NCBI GenBank assembly: GCA_009760855.2
Contig: WPIO01000021.1
Coordinates: 370,001-434,000 of the forward strand
DNA length: 64,000 nucleotides
Origin: Cristatella mucedo
Lineage: Eukaryota; Bryozoa; Phylactolaemata; Cristatellidae
Direction: 5' to 3'
Shown here: piece after piece, positions 1 to 19,800 of the stretch
Layout: each line of letters opens with the position of its first letter
Numbering within the stretch: position 1 is the first letter of the stretch
The notes under the pieces: model-generated
Seen by the model: the letters and a program-made list of their open reading frames with translations, nothing else
Database searches by the model: none
What the model was told of the DNA's origin: nothing
Translations under genes and position numbers: made by a program

Positions 1-115
1 GGCTAGATTTGGACACCACTGCCCTGCTGGTCCGTGCGTTCGTGACATTCCGACTAGACTTTTTTTGTTGCTCACTACTTTTTCTTGGCTGTGAAATAGC
101 ATGCATACAGTCGGT
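1..115 (+). mobile_element. LINE-A fragment, truncated by window edge
   Basis: Encodes a decayed version of the '[13 protein letters not shown]' stretch found downstream of the reverse-transcriptase domain in the better copy at 52310-53139. Confidence 0.55.
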
Positions 116-137
116 GCAAAACTCGGTAGTTTAAAAA

Positions 138-245
138 ATACTAGCTGGTTTAATGGCCGCTGGTATAGCGACATAATAGCCTTAAAGGCTATCACCACCG
201 CTTGTAGCTGCAATAAAGGGTCGCCTACCGCAGGAATCGAACCTT
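138..245 (-). mobile_element. SINE-1 copy, head truncated
   Basis: The SINE-1 3' tail (revcomp of ctagctggtttaatggccgc) plus the body with 'ggctatcaccaccgctt' and the start of the B box (revcomp of aatcgaacc). It stops at the B box, where LINE-C sequence begins. Confidence 0.7.
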
Positions 246-390
246 TTGCATGCTTGCCTGAGCAGGATACTTTGCTTGCCATTAACTATTGGTTATTGCT
301 TGTCTTGCACTGACTTTTAGAGTGCCTGAATTGATATAAATTCTTTTAGGGCACTATACAAAAGGTGTATTACTATTATCAGAGGCTAAA
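245..390 (+). mobile_element. LINE-C 3'-end fragment
   Basis: Shares gcatgcttg..., ccattaact.ttggttattgctt and a '...tttagggcactataca...gtattactattat' ending with copies at 42355 and 43579. Confidence 0.55.
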
Positions 391-2053
391 TTCCTAACAA
401 TTCACCCATTTTGACAATGTCTCAACGTGGTAGGATGCCATGATGCAGAATATGCATATATAACATATGCATGTATCATTTATATATATTATGTGAAGGG
501 ATAGTTCGTGGTAATCTACCTCCTGAGCATTATATCCAAATTGTGCGTCTTGGATGGGGTGACCTAAAGTCACAGATGACTTTATTCCAGATACAAATAA
601 AATATTTTAAATTCCTGTAAAGGGGCATTTTCCCCTTCAGACATACATTCTTTAAAATACAATTCACATTTGGCCTTTTGTCATTTCCTTGTGCTTTATC
701 CAAGGGCTGTCAAGGCTGCAATATCACAATGTAAAATTTAATTTAGAATCGTGAAAGCTTCAGCAAAGAAGCCCATAATGCAAAAATAAACTCTAAATGC
801 CGAAATTCACTCGGCACTTTGCTGTAGCTTGCAGACGACTTATTCAGTGGGCAATGAGATAGATCAACTCTCCAGAAGGCACGTGTGCAGACCTAGATTT
901 GCCTTGCGGTGCGTAAAGTCGGAGCTTTAACCCAGCAATTTTTTTAAAAACTTTTTGCCTACCATTTTTTAAACTGGTTTTGTTAGTATTGTAGCATCTT
1001 TTATTCTTGGCTTGCGATTTACTGATTTATTAGTGCTTTTGAGCAATAGAAATTATATTATTGCTTTCTACTGTAAGGAATTCGAGCATGCATAAGGTCT
1101 GCATTAGTACCTATGCAGTTGGGTATACCGTGAATGTCAGGATCATTAGCTAAGTCATTTTTGGAGATCTACGCGGGGTAACAGTTCCGGTGACATAAGG
1201 CGACTCACTAAGGCTAGTGGAAATGCTTTCTTTCCCCATTTCTTTCACCTGGTAAGACATTAGCAATGCTCACAACCCAGTATTGGGACCCTGCATTATC
1301 GAATCATTGGCTTCTTGTACTGAGTCATGATTGGATTGCATGATGTGCTGTAACCATGCCAACCATTTACTCCTGACAGCATTTTAATACTCCTAGCAAT
1401 GCTTGGTATGGGCTGCACAGTTGTCAGCAGGCAACTAAGTCGTCAAATGCAAAAGATGTCAAGTACTGCTTGATGCAGAATGCAATTCAGTGGGACAAGT
1501 TTAATTTAGCCCGTTGTTATAAGACGAACGATTCTGCTTTCACGTTCTTGAATTATTTGGAAAGGAGAACCTATGTCAATGTAGGAGGATTTTAGCCTGC
1601 CTGATTGCTGACCAGAGCAAAGTCGCCTAAAAGATGCTCCCTAGGCATGGCCATATTTAACTCCATAAGCCTAATCTCTTGAATATCCCGTGAATATCCA
1701 ACGTTCGAACTAGTCACTGCTAACAGCAAAGCAGGATTCCTGTTTGAGAAGCTGTCCCGATTGCTTGAACGAAATAAACAGTTGCTTGCCGAGTGAGAAT
1801 ATATTCGTGGCGGTTTAAGATGATGCCCAAAAGCTAAACGAAAATAAATTAGTTGATGTCTGTTGTGTTGCTATGAGCAGCACTGCTATGCTTATTCTAC
1901 ATTGCTGATACAAATTGTTGAACCCGCATTAACCAAATGAAACTGCTGAGAAGGAATTCAGAGCTACGATAGTAAGTAAGGAAACAGATTGTCTTGATAA
2001 CATTGTGCTCCAATGGGACATATATTTAGCTGTGCCTAACTTATACTTTTCAG
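391..2053. other. CDC7 intron, no recognisable element
   Basis: AT-rich. I looked for the CDC7 exon that should precede 2054 (ending near ELQ.L..AG) and did not find it. Confidence 0.6.
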
Positions 2054-9662
<7,609 letters not shown>

Positions 9663-10719
9663 AGCGGCCAGCTTCGCTTGGCTCGCGCGGGTGCGCCTAG
9701 TGATCGGTCAGTGTGCGCAGGCGCGCGGAGCGTGCGCTCGAGCCTTTCGATCCGACGGCTGGAAGTAAAAGTCGCATGAATCCAAAGAACTGTAAATAAT
9801 CGCCATCCATCTGCCGTTAACATAGTCGCTATGCCAGCCTCTAAAATCCTTCCGAGCTGAGCTGGTTGCGATTCGTAATGGCTTGAGCATGCCTTCCGTT
9901 TCTGCGTTGCTCTTGCAACGGGCTGCCGTGGGCGGCGATGTGCAACTCGCTGCTCGCCGAAGCACTGCGCTCGAGGCCGCCAGCATTGCTGCCTCAGATG
10001 ATGTGCTGCCCCTGCTTTGCCGACTTCACCACTATAGTCTATTTACATAATCTAGGCATGCATCTCTGATTTCCGCCAGTGGAGCCAGTAATAGCAGATG
10101 CAGCTGCATCGCTAACGAAGTGTGAATGTATCCCTGGGATGGCTTGTATGTAGCCTTACGACCGTGGCCGTAGCCTGAGTACAGGTCAGTCACAGCCTGC
10201 AGTATTATTATTATTATTCTTGTTTGAGCTTTAACCAATTAAATGTAGCACAACCGAGACCGAATAACTCTTAAATTAACGAGGAATCAAAAGCTTGCAC
10301 GAAATAAGCTGGAACTACATTAGCACTAACTAGTCCTCAGGCTGAAGGTAGAGGTTATTAGTAGCTATCGATGCTGGATCTAAGGTTAGTGGTATACCTA
10401 TTCTCATGACAAGCACACTAAACAAAGGAAGAAGCTGTCGTATAAGTATTAAATATTTCAGGTATTAGCGTGCCGACATAAAATTTTCAAAACATGCTGA
10501 ACATTTTCAAAACAGATGCTGAACATTTAGCTTATCTAGAAACGATAGAACCAAATAAATATTCGCAGGGTCGAGGGATTACGACAGAACCAATGACCTG
10601 CCAACAGCAACTGCTGCAAGGAAGGAGCAACGTGAGTCTGTAGCGTGTCAGATAGCAACAACCAGAATAAAGCAGCACATGCTGCTTTGACCTAGACCAC
10701 CGGAGGATTCTGTAGATGG
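9663..10719. other. Convergent CDC7/PPT2 intergenic region
   Basis: About 1 kb between the two stop codons. It holds a short (ATT)n tract at 10202-10219 and a candidate plus-strand poly(A) signal ATTAAA at 10238. No other gene is seen. Confidence 0.5.
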
Positions 10720-10863
10720 TCACTGCAGCCAAGGCAGTATGCAGCACTTGAAGATCGTAAAGTTTCTATGCCACTGCAGGTGCTCCACGTCAGATATGGT
10801 ATATCTGTGTACAGCACCTCGCACGTTTAAAGTTTTCAGACCGAAGGCATCATTCACGTACCA
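10720..10863 (-). CDS. PPT2: PPT2 terminal exon (catalytic histidine)
   Basis: Acceptor cgttgtag, phase 0, 48 codons to TGA at 10722-10720. It encodes [20 protein letters not shown], then [20 protein letters not shown] and LPWLQ-stop. FGLKTL..RGA and the SH..WH region with the catalytic His match the PPT2 C-terminus. The gene ends tail-to-tail with CDC7. Confidence 0.9.
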   Translation of the reverse strand, partial: WYVNDAFGLKTLNVRGAVHRYTISDVEHLQWHRNFTIFKCCILPWLQ

Positions 10864-13800
10864 CTACAACGTGAGGGCACAATGCAATATGTCTCGTCTG
10901 ATGACTAACATGGGTGTGAAAACCAAGGCCTAGTTGGGCAGCAGCTGCTAAACATTAATCGGGGCAGGCAGGTTAGCGAGGAGCACGAAGACAAAAGAGC
11001 AGTCGGTCGGTTTCTTGCAGTTTATGTACAGCAAATAAGCATGGTGTGTAGGGCATGCACCACAGAATTAAGACTCGGCTTGCGGTGAACACTCGGCTGT
11101 AATAAATGACAATGTTTTCTATCGATAAGAGCTGCTCCGTGACTATGAACTACCTATAGCTAGGCAACTGTTTTCAGCATTTGCTTTCTGCTGCTCTGCC
11201 TCTTAACTATCATAACTACTATCCAACATCTACCATACAAGCTATTCCCAGGTCACAGTTCAGATGCATTCAGTCTTTCCGAAAGAAGGGTAGGCATAGC
11301 AATTCGACATTCATTACAAAGCTTCAAGTGTACTGTTACTAAGATATAATCACATAGGAAAAAGTGTTGGTGTTTTATTCCCATAAACACCGACTAAGAA
11401 TTCAAAAAACAAGAAACAAATTGTAGGCATCGTCAGGTCCAGTCTCAGTTCTAGGACAGATGACTAGGCATAGGCAGCTTACCCATTTGTGATAGCTGTA
11501 GGCTGTCACTAGGCCAGCCAAGGATGTTTGCAAGTAGCTTGGTCAAGTTTGTTCAACAAACCAAAAATCAGACATCAGTTGCTCATTGAGTGGTGTTAAG
11601 AATTTCTTCATTGGTGACGGTTGTGGGAGTAGGAAGAAGGGTGGCCCAGCTCGCTGCTGCCCACTGTAGGGGGGGGGTTGGCAAATGCCCCCTGGCTCTA
11701 CCACTGGCAATTATAATCTAGAATTTGGTAAATATGACCTGAGGTGAAATATGACAGTGTATATCTCTTTACGTAAAAATTGACAATTAAAATCAATCAA
11801 TGACAAAGTAGACGTGGCCACTCAATTAGCCCTGGGCACTTGGAATTGTATTGGTGACATGCGACCACAAAATTCTTTCAACACGAGGTTTTGGAAATCA
11901 CCTGCACACCAAATAGAGTCTAAATTGGGCTAAGAGCTAAATGTACATGAATGCCATCTGTCCGAAAGCACTACTCTCTTCCAGTCCCTGCTGAAAATTC
12001 ACTACTTTTACAACTGCCACATTATCTATCTACAAACGTTCCATTGAGCGGATGTGCTGTCTGCTTTGCAGACTGGTCCCCCCAGATTTTGCTATAAACT
12101 TACCCCTACCCTCAGCCTGTAGAGCCAATATTAGTAGACGTGGCTCTTGTCACCATGACAGTGTGGATGTAACACTGCGGAAAAGGTCCGGCTTCAGACC
12201 CATGAGGAATACAGAGGCATAGCTCTAAATAACTGTTATCACATCGTAAAACCGAGACAGGTAAAGGAATTGTAGTAGGCCGATTGTCTTTGAGCGGTCA
12301 TCTAGTGACCACCGTTTGGTTCTGAGTGGCAAGCTGGGAAGAAAAAAATAACTGACAAGGCATGGTAAATTCTCAGGATTGGGAGAAGGCTATGCTGTCT
12401 GGTTTGTTACAAATCAATTCCTGAATCAATTGTGGTTTGCCGTGGTCTACCCGCACGCAGGTTTAATGACAATAATACATTTTGTATAGCGCCCTCAGAG
12501 AACTCAAATCTCTTTCCAGGCACTTTTCACAGAAGAAGGCCGGTCGTGATGGTCATGCTCTTCTAGTTGCAGCTCTGCCTACAGCAGGCACTCCGGAATG
12601 AAGTATGACAGCAGCTTACAGGCGATTGCAACCATCAAATGTTCAGCCTCGGAGCAATGCACAGAGCTTACATTCGGCAGGATAATGGAAGGCATCGCGA
12701 TGCAGGATGCATGAAAAACGGAACTTCAAAAGCACAGGAGTGTAGAGTGGGACAGATCATGTGAGGTGAATTCTCGAGAGTAAGGCCGAGATCGGCGGCC
12801 ATTGTAGAACAATTGTTAAAGATGACTTCCTATCTTTTCAAGCAGCGAATGGCATTGAATGATTCTACACAAAATTATTCAGTACACACTTATCCATTTA
12901 AAAATGAGAGCAAAATTGCAACTGCATATGATCAAAATGAGTTAAATCGTATCAATACCAGTTTCCAAAGCACTTACAGTTTCTCAGTTCCCTATTGGAT
13001 ATAGGGGTAAAGACGTTACTTCGTTTTGAGTACACACTTTCTCTGATAGGCTAATTTCATGTATCAAGCAAATTCCTTCAACTATGCTGCTCACCTGCTG
13101 ACTTCCATACAGACTCAAGTTATAGATTCCATATCAGCAGTTGCTAATTTTATGCTAATCCTGCCACAGCTGACATGCTCCAAGCCTTGATGCTGGGGCC
13201 TTTCCTCACTGTTATAAAATTGTAGTTTACCATTAGAATTATAGAATTTTATGCTTTCCATAATTGCCCTCCTCTCCTTAATCCTTTGGTATTGCTAGTT
13301 AGGAACCCTCTGGCACCTTGGCAGAAGTACTTAGAAAGTACAAACGCAAGTTTGCTGTCTGCTGCACATGCATACAGTGCATCTATAGACGTGTACTTTG
13401 TACACAGCCATGCACACGTTCATACTCATACAGGAGTGCACACACTAGCACATTCACACATAGGCAGAAATACGGAGCTTCAGTACTTACCAACTGCTCT
13501 TCCATTGGTAACGCAGTCTCATTGTCAGAGTAAAAGCCAAATTGGCTGTGAAAAGAAAAATCAAACATTCAACGACCGGTCACTGAACCTGTGGCATTTG
13601 CAGAAGCTACTCACTCCAGGGCAGCAACAAAGCAAATATCAAACAAAAAGTCTGCACAAGATCTTAATTAGTTGATGCATTTAAAGCAAGATTCAGAAGA
13701 AGCAAACAAGTGCATTTGCGAGTCAATTTAATGGCCATTACCAACTGCACGGTCAACCCTTTTTCTGTTGATAATGCAAGGCTGCATCGCTGGGAAAGAA

Positions 13801-16800
13801 GCCCGTGCCAAAGCTCGTGCCGACAGTAACATTTAGCAATGCTAACAATGGCAGCAGACGATAAACATGACGGGGCTGGAGGCCGGACATACAGCAAGCA
13901 GCGCTATCAGATCTCTGAGGGAGTTCATTGCTCACAATAAGAACCGAAAGAACACTTCCGATCGCTCACAGACGTTAGCCTCACCTACGATGCATAAGGC
14001 AGCTAATCAAAAAGGTTTTAAAAATAATTTGACAGCTGATTCAGCACCCACACAAGCTACCTTGACTGCCACGGAGTTATGACACCATCGTCAGGACCGC
14101 CGATGAGAATAAGGTTCTTAAGACGAAGAAAATTCTGCCTGAATTCTGCAGACAAAGAGGCTGCATCGTCAGCTGAGCATAAGCAAAGAACACTCCATAT
14201 CTTGATACACGACATGCTAGAGCCCAAAGAATGCTTGGATCATGCAAGAAGCAAACCATGTGCGCAATGTAAATAAGAAATAAAACGTGGGATAAGTGGT
14301 ACGCACCACTGCTCTGCCCGGCGTCCGTTTGATTATTCAAGATGGCCAATAAAATTCTTAGACTTGGATCCTCGAATTCAGCTTGGTGATGCGGATCTAA
14401 CAGACAGATATGATTATACAATAGCAACAGCACAGAAACGGGTCGGAAGATGACAAAATATCTTGTATATACCAGGAAACCGAACTCAGGTATACCCACA
14501 CCCACTTACACATGCACACACACACACACATATACTTTTACACACAGATACTCATCAGGCAACTGAGGGCAGACACATAGATGCAACTTACTAACAAAAG
14601 TTGCAAGGCAAAAAAGAGTATCTTACCATTCCAGTAGCTAGCAATGGACAGCTTCTGACCATGCTCTGTATACAGAAACCTGTAAAGAGTGACGTCAAAC
14701 ATCCGGGAGCTTGATTTTCCATAATCATGGGCATGTACAGCAAAATGTATGCAACAGAAATCAGAAATTTGTGTAGGGTCGGTTAAAACAAGCGGAGCTG
14801 AACTCGCATTTTTAATTTCATTCTGATACGTGAAGTATTAGCCGAGTTATGGATTTCACAAGGCACAAACCTACACTAGAAATGAAGCTGCATAAAAGTC
14901 ACAAGAATGTTCCTCAACAAGCTTCACGCGTGTATCTCGATCTATCAAGGTTCGACAAGTTGGGATATAAGTCGCTCATGACGCAGAGATCGGTAATTTT
15001 ATATTTGTAGATATGTTGCTTCCGGTTTTCATCTGGGTTAGACGTGATTTGTATAACCATTTTTCCTTTTAAGCGGAAGTCGTCAGAACTTTCGATCCCA
15101 GCTCTAACATATTTGTCTTTCGAAAGGTACCCTATACAAATATTCGATTGTCGGACATATTGTATAAGTATTTTCTTGCCAATACCCCTTTTTCAAACTG
15201 CTTCACCTAAAATTCCTTTGTATTTATATAGTATATAGGTGTGTCGTGGGTTTGCACATTTGTTGATGACATGTATGGCATCAAACAAGTATCATGCTCA
15301 TGCCAGCATGCTAAAGCCAATATGAAGATATGAATGGCCACCGATTAAAAGAGCTTTGGCTAGTAATACGTACTGAATCAAGCAAATGTAAGCACACACG
15401 CAAAGCCTACAGGAACAAAGAAGACAAGTTCACTGAAAGGTGAAGGGAAAGCTAGCGGGAGCACGAGGTCCTTGGAGCTGAGACATAACTGTATTGCATG
15501 TTATATCCTACCCATTTTAACATCAACCGAGTTTTACGATACTACAAACCTTTGATTGCTAGTACAAAAAGAATCCTTTATTCTACGGTTTTAGTTGGTT
15601 TGTGTCTGTTTTCAACAGAATCCGGGAACTGTCTGACTCTGATCACCAGATGCTAACAGACCATGGTAGTGAAACGTTAGCACCATGCTAAATCAGCCAC
15701 AGTGTACCTAGTTGCAAGAGATTACTAATGGCTATTGAGTTATAATCAATAAGGACAAAATGTCATAATCTATGGCTTAGAATTAATAAAGGCCACAAAA
15801 GTGACTGCTAGTGATGGCACACTAGGTAAGGCGGTTGCTTTCACGACCGAGGTCGTGGGTTCGATTCCTGCAGTGGGCGATTCTACATCGCCACTGCAAG
15901 CGGTGGTGATAGCCGTAAAGGCTCTTCTGTCGCTATACAAAAAGAGGCTGTTTAATCAGCTAGGAATTAATTAATTTGCACTTTATGCCTTCCACTGGTC
16001 ATATGTTGCCCTGTTCAGCTGCTGAATATACAGCTATATTTTAGGGACATGTACTTATTTTTAATGCATAGGCATTCTGAGAGGACTTCAGTAATGCACT
16101 GCTATCGTCGCCATACCTTTGTGCATTGGGGTGGCTTCCACGGCGTTAGCTCGAACCATCAATAGGACCATCAGTATCTGTCACGCAGCAGTCTAGACTA
16201 GCATTCAGTACATGTGCTGTTTTTGTGTCTAAGACATTAAGTTCTAGCGCTTCGACCCACCTGTCCCTAACAGTGTGAAGAATCTACCATATTGTCTACA
16301 CAATTTTCATAGTCCATTTTGGTATTTTAGCAAGTCTACATTAAAGGACCACCCAGAGAGTGCACAGACACACTCCGTGCTCGTTCTTACGACAGCTGAT
16401 GTTAAACTGCCTCCGTATTTCCAGTGGTATTTTAAAAACCAAACGAAACATACCTTTTTAGTATAATAATACTAATAATAATGCACTTGATAAAGCACCC
16501 TCAGAGAACTCTATATCTCTTTCTAGGCGCTTTACCTTTGCTCCAAAGGAAACACAATCGAAAGGTGAATGGTATCATGCTTGATAAACAACATGAATAA
16601 CATGGTTAGGGGTGACATACACAGGGTCAGCATGCAAGTGTGGTTAGTGGCAGCATGCACAGTATCAGCATGCATAACCACATAAAAGTCGAATCACGGG
16701 GACCCACTAAATGCTGTGGTAAATAGGTGCGTTTTTAATTTCTTTTTAAATGTGGTCAAGTCAGGGGATGTCGTGATGCAAGTCGGGAGTGGATTCCAGG

Positions 16801-19800
16801 CTTTGGGAGCATTCGAACTGAATGCACGGTCTCCAAAGGATTTGAGGTTTGTACGAGGTATAGGTAAACAGTTTCATAAAAGCGGGTGGTACGATGCTTG
16901 GCCTGGTGGGGGAGTAGATCTGATAGGTAGGCTGGAGCCAAAGAATGAAGGGACCTACAAGTGAGTGACAGAACCTTGAAGTCGATCCGTCGACTGGTAT
17001 TATATCATTCACACGATCACATTCTTGCTGTCGTGGCAGCCACGGTTGGGGTCCTGGGTAGATGCATACAAACAAGCACGGGGGGGGGGGGGAGGGGTCG
17101 GCTCGTGGACCCTCCTTCATACTGCAACCATCGCATGCGCCATCTACAGCACTCAACATTAAATTATCTCATAGGTTTGAACAAAGGACCTTGTACCAAG
17201 GTCCGTGCCTGAACACAGCCACCTTTAAGTGTCCATAAGCAGCACGACACACAGGATTTCTATGATGGTCATATAGTTTTCTTTGGGTTCTGAGTCAAAA
17301 ATGAAACAGCCAAACCTTTCGACAGGTAGAGAGAGCCTACCCACGTATGTCTCAGCTACCCATTCACGGAAAAATGTTTTACTGCTTGAAACCACAGCAT
17401 GCTTCAGTTTAAAGCTGTTTTTTTGGGGTCGTGAGAATTGCATGTTCGGTAAGGAAAAGCACCTAATTGAAAAGCAACGAGTACCAAGTGCCCAAACTTA
17501 CTTCCAAACATCAGCTCTTTCTCTGCATGGTAGAAAAGGTGCCAGAAAATCTGTCACTAAAATAGAAAGTTGGAAAATAATGGTCAGCTGTTAAAACGTA
17601 GCATTATACATTAAATTACAAAAGCAGCAAATTCAGCAGAATTCTCAAAAAAGCTCAAATTAGCCAAACGACTTAAATATTGCAGTTGACCTGCTAGTCA
17701 CTCAAAATGCACCAGCCAGATCCACTCGTACTATGGCCGAATGATGGCATAGTTGAGAGCTCCCCTATCGGTTCCTGTCTTACAGCTCCCATCTCAAAGT
17801 TGTTGTCCCCTGCATCCTTTGCTGCTACAGTCATTAGTGACCAGGCCACGGTGCAGCAAAACATGGCTGGCAATAAAAGAGGCAGTCAGACGGACTTGAA
17901 CCGAGGAGTTGGTCATCAGGAATCGACAACACTAGTTGCTATAGGCAGTCTTGAGTTAGTGATTTCGGATCATATTTGTCTTCGGCACTTTAAGCAGTGC
18001 ATGAAGTCACCATTAAAGGTAGGTGCATTATTGCCTGTCCAGACCGGTCACGACAAGAACTGCAAGATTTAGGCATTATGTTTCAATCCATCAGTTTTTA
18101 ATATGCTAATTACGAAGGGAGCAATAACGTTTCAGTCATTAACCGATTTGGTAGTTGACTTTACAAACTACCTCTATAAATAGCAGATTAAAATAAAATG
18201 GGGGTACCATATCTGCACAGTTGGGTAATCAAATCGACTTATTTCACATAGCTCAAGCCCAGTCCACATGGTCGATGCAACGCTAGAAGATATAGCAAAT
18301 GCATGTCTCTCTCGTGTCTGTTGTAAGCTAAATGCAATCTGCACGAATATGTAAGAAGTCGAGAATGATGGCTAAAAGGTTAGGCTGACCTCTATGGCAC
18401 ACAGTCCGGACACATCAGACTGGCCTAAGTCTTCTTTAGTTTAGAAATACAGAGCCCGGAGGTCATGTAGTGTGACTTGAGTAGCAAAACACACCACATC
18501 AGAATGGCGAGCAAGAATGTATCTCCGTCTGTAACTCCACAAAGTCATTAAGACCATGCGGGTGTTACGCAGGAGAGTTTTGTATAGCGCACTCACAGCC
18601 TAAGAACCATGCATCACTGGACTGCCAGTCCAGGAGTGACTGCACACATTTTCAAACCGGGCAGATCGGCAGATCAAAAAGAGCTGCACGTTCAAACCAG
18701 TCGTCTGGTTACGAAAATGTCTTCAACGGCTTCCAGTCGAGCTGCCAATTCTTCTCAAGATATTTGTTGCAGGTTATTAAGTCATAAGTATCAGGCTCTT
18801 ACCTAACTACCTGCCTGCCTAGCTTCGGTAGACGATAGCACAGCCGGAAAGCTCAAGTTCCAAAAAGTAGCAAATTGCTCAGACGATGAGCATTATTTAA
18901 AGAATCACTGAGATCACGATAAGATATTGATCAGTGTTTCTAAAGGTAGAGACGTCATGAATAGGCTACACAAAATTAAACATAGAACCGGAGAGATAGC
19001 TGCAGATACCAGTTGAAGTTCGGGTGCCTTCGGGAGCTCCTGCATCGATGCGCAAATAGAAGCTACCAGCTATAGGCACGAGTTGGAGGCACTGACAGCA
19101 TGCATTAGCACTTTTGATACAACTCGAACCGTTGGTTCTACAGGCTTTACAGGTGGGTCCTCAGCATAGGAAGCTGCCAGAGCTCGATAGCTACGACAGC
19201 TGCAGCATCAGCTTTGCTTTTTCGGAATAACTCCTACTTAAAGGAAACGTATATAGTCCACGCACGATTCATCATGCCAAACGGCCACCGTCTTGCACTG
19301 CTGGTGAACTTACTGAGACAAATGGCTAGTCGATGCCATTCCAGCAATGGGTGACGTTTGAAGCTAATAAGTCATTATGTCTCTGTCATTGCAATGGATA
19401 AGCTAAAGTGTGCTCTCACAAAAAAAGGTAAATCGGAGGGGCATGAGACCCATGGTGAGTGCAGCCTGTTTTTATACTTAGACATTTTGCGTACTGAAAG
19501 TGGATTTCTTCAAGTGCCTGAGGCACCCGTTATCAAGAAGCTGCTTAAATGATCGGTGGTCGGTGGAAGCAAAAAGGGGCTGCTAGCTACAGCTGACTCA
19601 TTCTTCAAGTTAATGCTTGGCCGGCCGCACAAAAAGCATTGGATGCCCACCATGTTGTCAAGTCAGTGTCTGCGCTTTTTACCGTGTGCTAAAGAAGGCA
19701 TGGTAGAGCACAGTGAACACATTTTGTGGGAACAGTTTGTATTGCCTTTTGGCAACTGACATGCGATGCCACATATACTGATTCTAAACCTTGCCAATGA

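Noticed and set aside
1926-1969. A possible upstream CDC7 exon before gtaagt at 1970
   Set aside because: The donor is good, but the encoded residues (..RRNSELR) are too few and do not match the CDC7 stretch ELQ.L..AGG.
14077-14505. A 142-codon minus-strand frame that could be called one gene
   Set aside because: It covers parts of two PPT2 exons and the intron between them in a mixture of right and wrong frames. Splice sites at 14396/14307 and 14145/14061 explain the conserved parts.
15813-15886. A tRNA gene
   Set aside because: A and B boxes are present, but no acceptor stem pairs and the same head recurs with a constant 3' body in about ten places, so it is a SINE.
17225-17443. Minus-strand [13 protein letters not shown] as a PPT2 exon
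   Set aside because: It resembles the FGFYDANET stretch, but that stretch is already at 13491-13545. Its position between exons 2 and 4 is out of order.
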